Positions 60,553 to 64,000 of a stretch of 64,000 nucleotides of DNA are shown piece by piece. The stretch is from Chryseobacterium sp. (GTDB taxonomy: Bacteria; Bacteroidota; Bacteroidia; Flavobacteriales; Weeksellaceae). The notes below the pieces were generated by a model. It was not told the DNA's origin. It worked only from the letters and a program-made list of their open reading frames with translations, and ran no database searches. The stretch lies in the NCBI RefSeq assembly GCF_008014695.1, contig NZ_VOXE01000004.1, forward strand, positions 405,167 through 469,166, given 5' to 3'. Position 1 is the stretch's first letter; every line of letters starts with the position of its first letter. A program made the position numbers and the translations under genes.

Positions 60553-61428
60553 TTAAATTTTTCTGGCTTTCCTTGATTTAATGATTCCGTTAACAACAAT
60601 TGAAAGGATCATAATGAAGGACGCAATATAAAAAACGGGACTCATCTGCTCCGATTCACCAAAGATAAAAAAAGCAAGGATAATTCCGTAAACAGGCTCC
60701 AGATTTATCGTTAAAATTAGGGTGAAAGGTGAAATATATTTCATCAGGTTCACCGACTCTAGCATAGGATAAGCAGTAAATATACTTGATAATAAACATA
60801 TTAACGCTAAATCCCTGTAACTTATTTCGCCAAGTTGCATAATTTGTCCGGTAAAAATGTAAAAAAGAGCAATAATAAGAAACCCTCCTAAAATTTCATA
60901 GAAAATAATGTTGCCAGAGGAGGTTTTACCGTATAGTTTTCCGTTAAAGACCGAAAAAACCGTCCCGAAAAGAGCCGCTAGTATTCCGAAGAAAATTCCC
61001 TCTTTATACCTGAATTCGATCTTAAAAATCACGGAAATGCAGATGACAATGATTATTCCGATGATTACTTCTGCAATGTCGACCTTCCTCTTGAAAACAA
61101 TGGGTTCGAGAATAGATGCAAATAATGTGGAGAGCGAAAGACAGCACAAAGCGATAGACACGTTGGAAACTTTAATGGAATGGAAAAAGCAAAGCCAGTG
61201 AAAAGCCATCATTACCCCTATTCCAAAAAGTTTTAGTAAAAGGTTCCGGGAAATTCCCAGACTTTCTTTCTTAAAAAAACGCAGGAAAATAAAAAGAAAA
61301 AAAGATGCAAACAGCATTCGGTAAAAAACCAGAATTTGGGCATTGGCCAGAATCAGCTTTCCTAAAATGGCGGTAAAACCCCAAAGAAAAACGATAAAGT
61401 GTAAACGGAAAAGCGCGGATTTGTGCAT
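60553..61428 (-). CDS. DMT (EamA) family transporter
   Basis: A 291-residue ten-helix membrane protein of the drug/metabolite transporter superfamily, with two EamA halves. ATG 61428 (MHKSALFRLHFIVFLWG) is chosen; an in-frame ATG 11 codons upstream lies beyond the TAnnTTTG box. Family members export amino acids, purines or other small metabolites; the substrate cannot be read off. Confidence 0.9.
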   Translation of the reverse strand: MHKSALFRLHFIVFLWGFTAILGKLILANAQILVFYRMLFASFFLFIFLRFFKKESLGISRNLLLKLFGIGVMMAFHWLCFFHSIKVSNVSIALCCLSLSTLFASILEPIVFKRKVDIAEVIIGIIIVICISVIFKIEFRYKEGIFFGILAALFGTVFSVFNGKLYGKTSSGNIIFYEILGGFLIIALFYIFTGQIMQLGEISYRDLALICLLSSIFTAYPMLESVNLMKYISPFTLILTINLEPVYGIILAFFIFGESEQMSPVFYIASFIMILSIVVNGIIKSRKARKI

Positions 61429-61442
61429 AAAAAATATTCGCG

Positions 61443-61450
61443 CAAATTTA
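61443..61450 (-). promoter_or_regulatory. -7 box TAAATTTG upstream of DMT transporter
   Basis: Minus-strand TAAATTTG, 15 bases before ATG 61428. Confidence 0.5.
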
Positions 61451-61506
61451 CACAATTTCAATTTCGAAAGACCGCATTCTGTTGCATTTTAAGACAGTTC
61501 ATTACC

Positions 61507-61539
61507 AAAAAAACCCTGAAAACGGTTAATTTTCAGGGT
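61507..61539 (-). terminator. Orphan minus-strand intrinsic terminator
   Basis: ACCCTGAAAA/TTTTCAGGGT (10 bp, loop CGGTTAA); seven T follow on the minus strand. No annotated gene lies upstream of it on that strand before 61767. Confidence 0.7.
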
Positions 61540-61741
61540 CTCTCAAATAATAAACTATTAAAAAATAAAACTAGGAACCGAATTTAAAAATCCTTTGATC
61601 TTAGATTCCCATATTAAACGGTAAAGGGAAAAAAATATTCTGCCGGATATTCATAAAAAATGTTAAACTTTAAAATAAATTTCTGACATTCAATTTCTTA
61701 GTCAAAACGCCATCAATAAAGGCAATTACAATAAAAAAACC

Positions 61742-61749
61742 TATCTTTA
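61742..61749 (+). promoter_or_regulatory. -7 box TATCTTTA upstream of carboxylase gene
   Basis: Plus-strand TATCTTTA differs from TAnnTTTG in the last base; the ATG is 18 bases downstream. Confidence 0.4.
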
Positions 61750-61766
61750 AACAAATTTTTTTACGC

Positions 61767-63395
61767 ATGGATTTAGAATTCAACAAGAGGGAAGACCAAA
61801 ATAAACTTAGACTTTCAGAAATCAACAGGCTGCTCACTGAAATAAAGAAAGGCGGCGGCGAAAAAGGACTTCAAAAACAGCGCGATCAGGGCAAGATGAC
61901 TGCGCGCGAAAGAATTGAATATCTTCTCGATAAAAATTCCGAGTCCATTGAGATCGGCGCATTTGCCGGATTTGAGATGTACGAAGAACAGGGCGGTTGC
62001 CCGAGTGCAGGTGTGGTGGTAGTGATGGGTTATGTTTCGGGCAGGCAGTGTCTGGTCGTGGCCAATGATGCTTCTGTAAAAGCCGGAGCCTGGTTTCCGA
62101 TCACTGCGAAGAAAAATCTCCGTGCACAGGAAATCTCCATGGAAAATAAACTGCCGATTATCTATCTCGTGGATTCCGCGGGGGTGTTTTTACCGATGCA
62201 GGACGAGATTTTCCCGGACAAAGAACACTTCGGAAGAATTTTCAGAAATAATGCAAAGATGAGTGCCATGGGAATCCTTCAGATCTCTGCGGTGATGGGA
62301 AGCTGCGTTGCAGGCGGTGCCTACCTTCCGATCATGAGTGATGAAGCCATGATTGTAGATAAAACCGGTTCTATTTTTTTAGCAGGAAGTTATCTTGTTA
62401 AAGCTGCCATTGGCGAAAACATCGACAATGAAACACTGGGCGGTGCTACAACGCACTGTGAAATCTCAGGAGTGACCGATTATAAGGCAAAAGACGATAA
62501 AGATGCGCTCGACCGGATTAAAAACATCATGAAATCGGTGGGCGATTACGATAAAGCCGGTTTCGACCGGATCGAAAGCGCTCCACCCAAACAGAATATT
62601 GATGATATCTTCGGCATTATGCCGGCTTCCAGAGCCGATCAGTATGATACACTGGACATTATCAAATGTTTGGTGGACAATTCCGAATACGAAGAATACA
62701 AAGGCGATTACGGCAAAACAATTATCTGTGCTACCGCCCGAATTGACGGCTGGAGCGTTGGTATTGTAGCCAACCAGCGCAAGCTCGTGAAGAGCGGTAA
62801 AGGCGAAATGCAGTTCGGCGGCGTTATTTATTCCGATTCTGCCGATAAAGCGACGCGGTTTATTGCCAACTGCAACCAGCGAAAAATTCCATTGCTCTTC
62901 CTTCAGGACGTTACCGGATTTATGGTCGGATCCAAGTCAGAGCATGGCGGCATCATTAAAGACGGTGCAAAGATGGTAAATGCTGTTGCTAATTCAGTCG
63001 TTCCGAAGTTCACCGTCATCACTGGGAATTCCTTCGGCGCCGGCAATTACGCCATGTGTGGGAAGGCATACGATCCCCGTTTGATCGTGGCCTGGCCCTG
63101 GGCGGAACTCGCTGTAATGGGCGGAAGCCAGGCTGCGAAAGTATTGGCACAGATTCAGGAATCCACCTTGAAAAAGCAGGGAAAAGTGATTACTGAAGAA
63201 GAACATCAGGAGATTCTGGATACCATTTCTAAGCGTTATACGAAACAGACCGCCTCTACCTATGCTGCATCACGCTTATGGACAGACGCGATCATCAACC
63301 CCATAGATACCAGAACCTGGATTTCAATGGGTATTGAAGCCGCAAATCATGCGCCGATAACCGAAAAATTCAATATGGGAGTCATTCAGGTATAA
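61767..63395 (+). CDS. Acyl-CoA carboxylase beta (carboxyltransferase) subunit
   Basis: A 542-residue carboxyltransferase with N- and C-terminal crotonase-like halves: GKMTARERIEYLLD (about 43-56), GGCPSAGVVVVMGYVSG, VMGSCVAGGAYLPIMSDEA (oxyanion Gly-Gly-Ala) and GNSFGAGNYAMCGKAYDPR with WPWAELAVMGGSQAA. The overall sequence fits methylcrotonyl- or propionyl-CoA carboxylase beta subunits; methylcrotonyl (leucine degradation) is favoured by the feel of the acyl-binding half, but this is not decisive. The biotin-carrying alpha subunit is not adjacent. A UUCG-loop terminator follows. Confidence 0.9.
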   Translation: MDLEFNKREDQNKLRLSEINRLLTEIKKGGGEKGLQKQRDQGKMTARERIEYLLDKNSESIEIGAFAGFEMYEEQGGCPSAGVVVVMGYVSGRQCLVVANDASVKAGAWFPITAKKNLRAQEISMENKLPIIYLVDSAGVFLPMQDEIFPDKEHFGRIFRNNAKMSAMGILQISAVMGSCVAGGAYLPIMSDEAMIVDKTGSIFLAGSYLVKAAIGENIDNETLGGATTHCEISGVTDYKAKDDKDALDRIKNIMKSVGDYDKAGFDRIESAPPKQNIDDIFGIMPASRADQYDTLDIIKCLVDNSEYEEYKGDYGKTIICATARIDGWSVGIVANQRKLVKSGKGEMQFGGVIYSDSADKATRFIANCNQRKIPLLFLQDVTGFMVGSKSEHGGIIKDGAKMVNAVANSVVPKFTVITGNSFGAGNYAMCGKAYDPRLIVAWPWAELAVMGGSQAAKVLAQIQESTLKKQGKVITEEEHQEILDTISKRYTKQTASTYAASRLWTDAIINPIDTRTWISMGIEAANHAPITEKFNMGVIQV

Positions 63396-63422
63396 CCACT
63401 GTTGATTCCTATCTTTATATAA

Positions 63423-63447
63423 AACCTTTCTTCGGAAAGGTTTTTTT
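63423..63447 (+). terminator. Terminator of acyl-CoA carboxylase gene
   Basis: AACCTTTC-TTCG-GAAAGGTT, an 8-bp stem with a TTCG loop, followed by a run of T. Confidence 0.9.
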
Positions 63448-63781
63448 GATTAAAAACCACATTGCTTATTAGTGCATCTAAAAGTATCTTTTTTTGGATG
63501 ATGTAAAGTATTTCGTGAAAAGGCTAATCGCTGAGATTCACCTCTAAAGATTTCTTCATCTATATTCCGAGGCTGGCTGCTCAGCAAAGTTTAATAATGA
63601 AATTTAAAAGAGCTGATAGACTTTAGCTATTCATAGTTAAGTGTTGCCAAATTCTTAATTAAGAGTTGTGAATTGCCTTAGTTAAGTATTTCAAAGATGG
63701 TGGTTAGGCATTATTGTGAGGCAGCTATCAAAACAGAATATCTGGTGATGGAATTTCTAAAGTGTAGGTGATTGAGACATG

Positions 63782-63818
63782 AAAAAAAACTGGCGGCTAC
63801 CGAATATCCTTTCGTCCT
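63782..63818 (-). pseudogene. Relic of a 5S rRNA 3' end
   Basis: The 20 bases at 63782-63801 differ from 63912-63931 (the 3' end of the 5S gene plus its A-tract) at one position only. Beyond that, the 5S-like CTTTCG remains at a shifted place. It looks like the decayed 3' end of a former second 5S gene. Confidence 0.45.
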
Positions 63819-63876
63819 GAGTGACGAGACAGGACCGTCGGCATTGGATTATTACTGTTGGCCATGATTATAGCAC

Positions 63877-63911
63877 AAAAAAAAGCCCATCAAACTAAAT
63901 TGATGAGCTTT
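63877..63911 (-). terminator. rRNA operon terminator
   Basis: On the minus strand, AAAGCTCATCA pairs with TGATGGGCTTT (one G-U pair, 8-base loop) followed by eight T, directly after the 5S gene. Confidence 0.85.
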
Positions 63912-63917
63912 AAAAAA

Positions 63918-64000
<83 letters not shown>

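Larger units (their letters stand above)
61451..61766. other. Non-coding stretch between DMT transporter and acyl-CoA carboxylase
   Basis: About 340 bases without a supported gene. It holds the DMT promoter at its left, a strong minus-strand-oriented terminator (61507-61539) with no gene that would need it, and the carboxylase promoter at its right. The rest is AT-rich with no ORF, tRNA or repeat that I can support. Confidence 0.6.
63396..63917. other. Non-coding region between carboxylase gene and 5S rRNA
   Basis: About 520 bases. It holds the carboxylase terminator (63423-63447), a decayed copy of a 5S 3' end (63782-63818), a short hairpin GTCCTG/CAGGAC (63814-63835), and the rRNA operon terminator (63877-63911). 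Between 63450 and 63780 I see no ORF, tRNA or recognisable element. Confidence 0.6.

Noticed and set aside
63450..63780. tRNA or IS remnant beside the rRNA operon
   Set aside because: No cloverleaf, inverted ends or transposase-like frame could be found by eye.

Overview
This is ordinary chromosomal DNA of a member of the phylum Bacteroidota, most likely class Flavobacteriia and probably the Weeksellaceae/Chryseobacterium group. Reasons: moderately AT-rich DNA; many starts preceded by the Bacteroidota -7 box TAnnTTTG instead of a sigma-70 -10 box; type IX secretion family proteins (PorP/SprF, PorV); families largely restricted to this phylum (DUF4290, DUF6427, DUF3822, haem_bd, LuxE-like acyltransferase); and a MurA with Asp in place of the usual catalytic Cys. 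Species cannot be settled by reading alone.

Layout. 1-4.7 kb: tex (+), a frameshifted gene remnant, and a Fur-family regulator translationally coupled to an OstA/LPS-transport-like protein (-). 4.7-8.4 kb: kup, pdhB and a DUF2147 protein (-). 8.4-12.7 kb: a GT39 membrane glycosyltransferase divergent from an overlapping GT2 / flippase-like / pssA operon. 12.7-17.6 kb: exonuclease, DUF2007, FAH-fold hydrolase and universal stress protein (+), a small membrane protein divergent from DUF6427, then DUF3109 and MgtC. 17.6-25.9 kb (-): trigger factor, a lipoprotein / TonB receptor / His-Cys small protein locus, an ABC-F protein, DUF4230 and an MmcB-like protein. 25.9-31 kb: LuxE-like acyltransferase overlapping lpxH, queD, comF (+), upp and der. 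31-40 kb (+): haem-binding and DCC proteins, DUF4290-murA, an aminotransferase, murB, proC and lnt, with one secreted unknown (-). 40-44.5 kb (-): a CPA2 antiporter with a KefF-like oxidoreductase, then LemA and two TPM proteins. 44.6-54 kb: folA, a TPR-like protein, the ddl-coaD-TRIC operon divergent from PASTA-rluD, then porP, hemW and murI. 53.4-61.4 kb: rsmD, DUF3822, Smr, YfcE-like phosphatase, hutH, uvrC, a PorV-like protein and a DMT transporter. 61.8-63.4 kb: acyl-CoA carboxylase beta. The window ends inside a 5S rRNA gene (-), so an rRNA operon lies to the right.

Functionally this is a housekeeping region rich in envelope genes: peptidoglycan precursor enzymes (murA, murB, murI, ddl), LPS/lipid (lpxH, OstA-like, pssA, lnt), secretion-associated barrels, and cation transport (Kup, CPA2/KefF, TRIC, MgtC). 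I see no phage, insertion sequence, CRISPR, toxin-antitoxin or secondary-metabolite cluster. The points most worth a second look are four genes whose start codon sits 4-5 bases after a TAnnTTTG box (likely leaderless mRNAs), the His/Cys protein-TonB receptor-lipoprotein locus, the MurA Asp replacement, a frameshifted membrane-protein remnant, and a decayed second 5S 3' end beside the rRNA operon.
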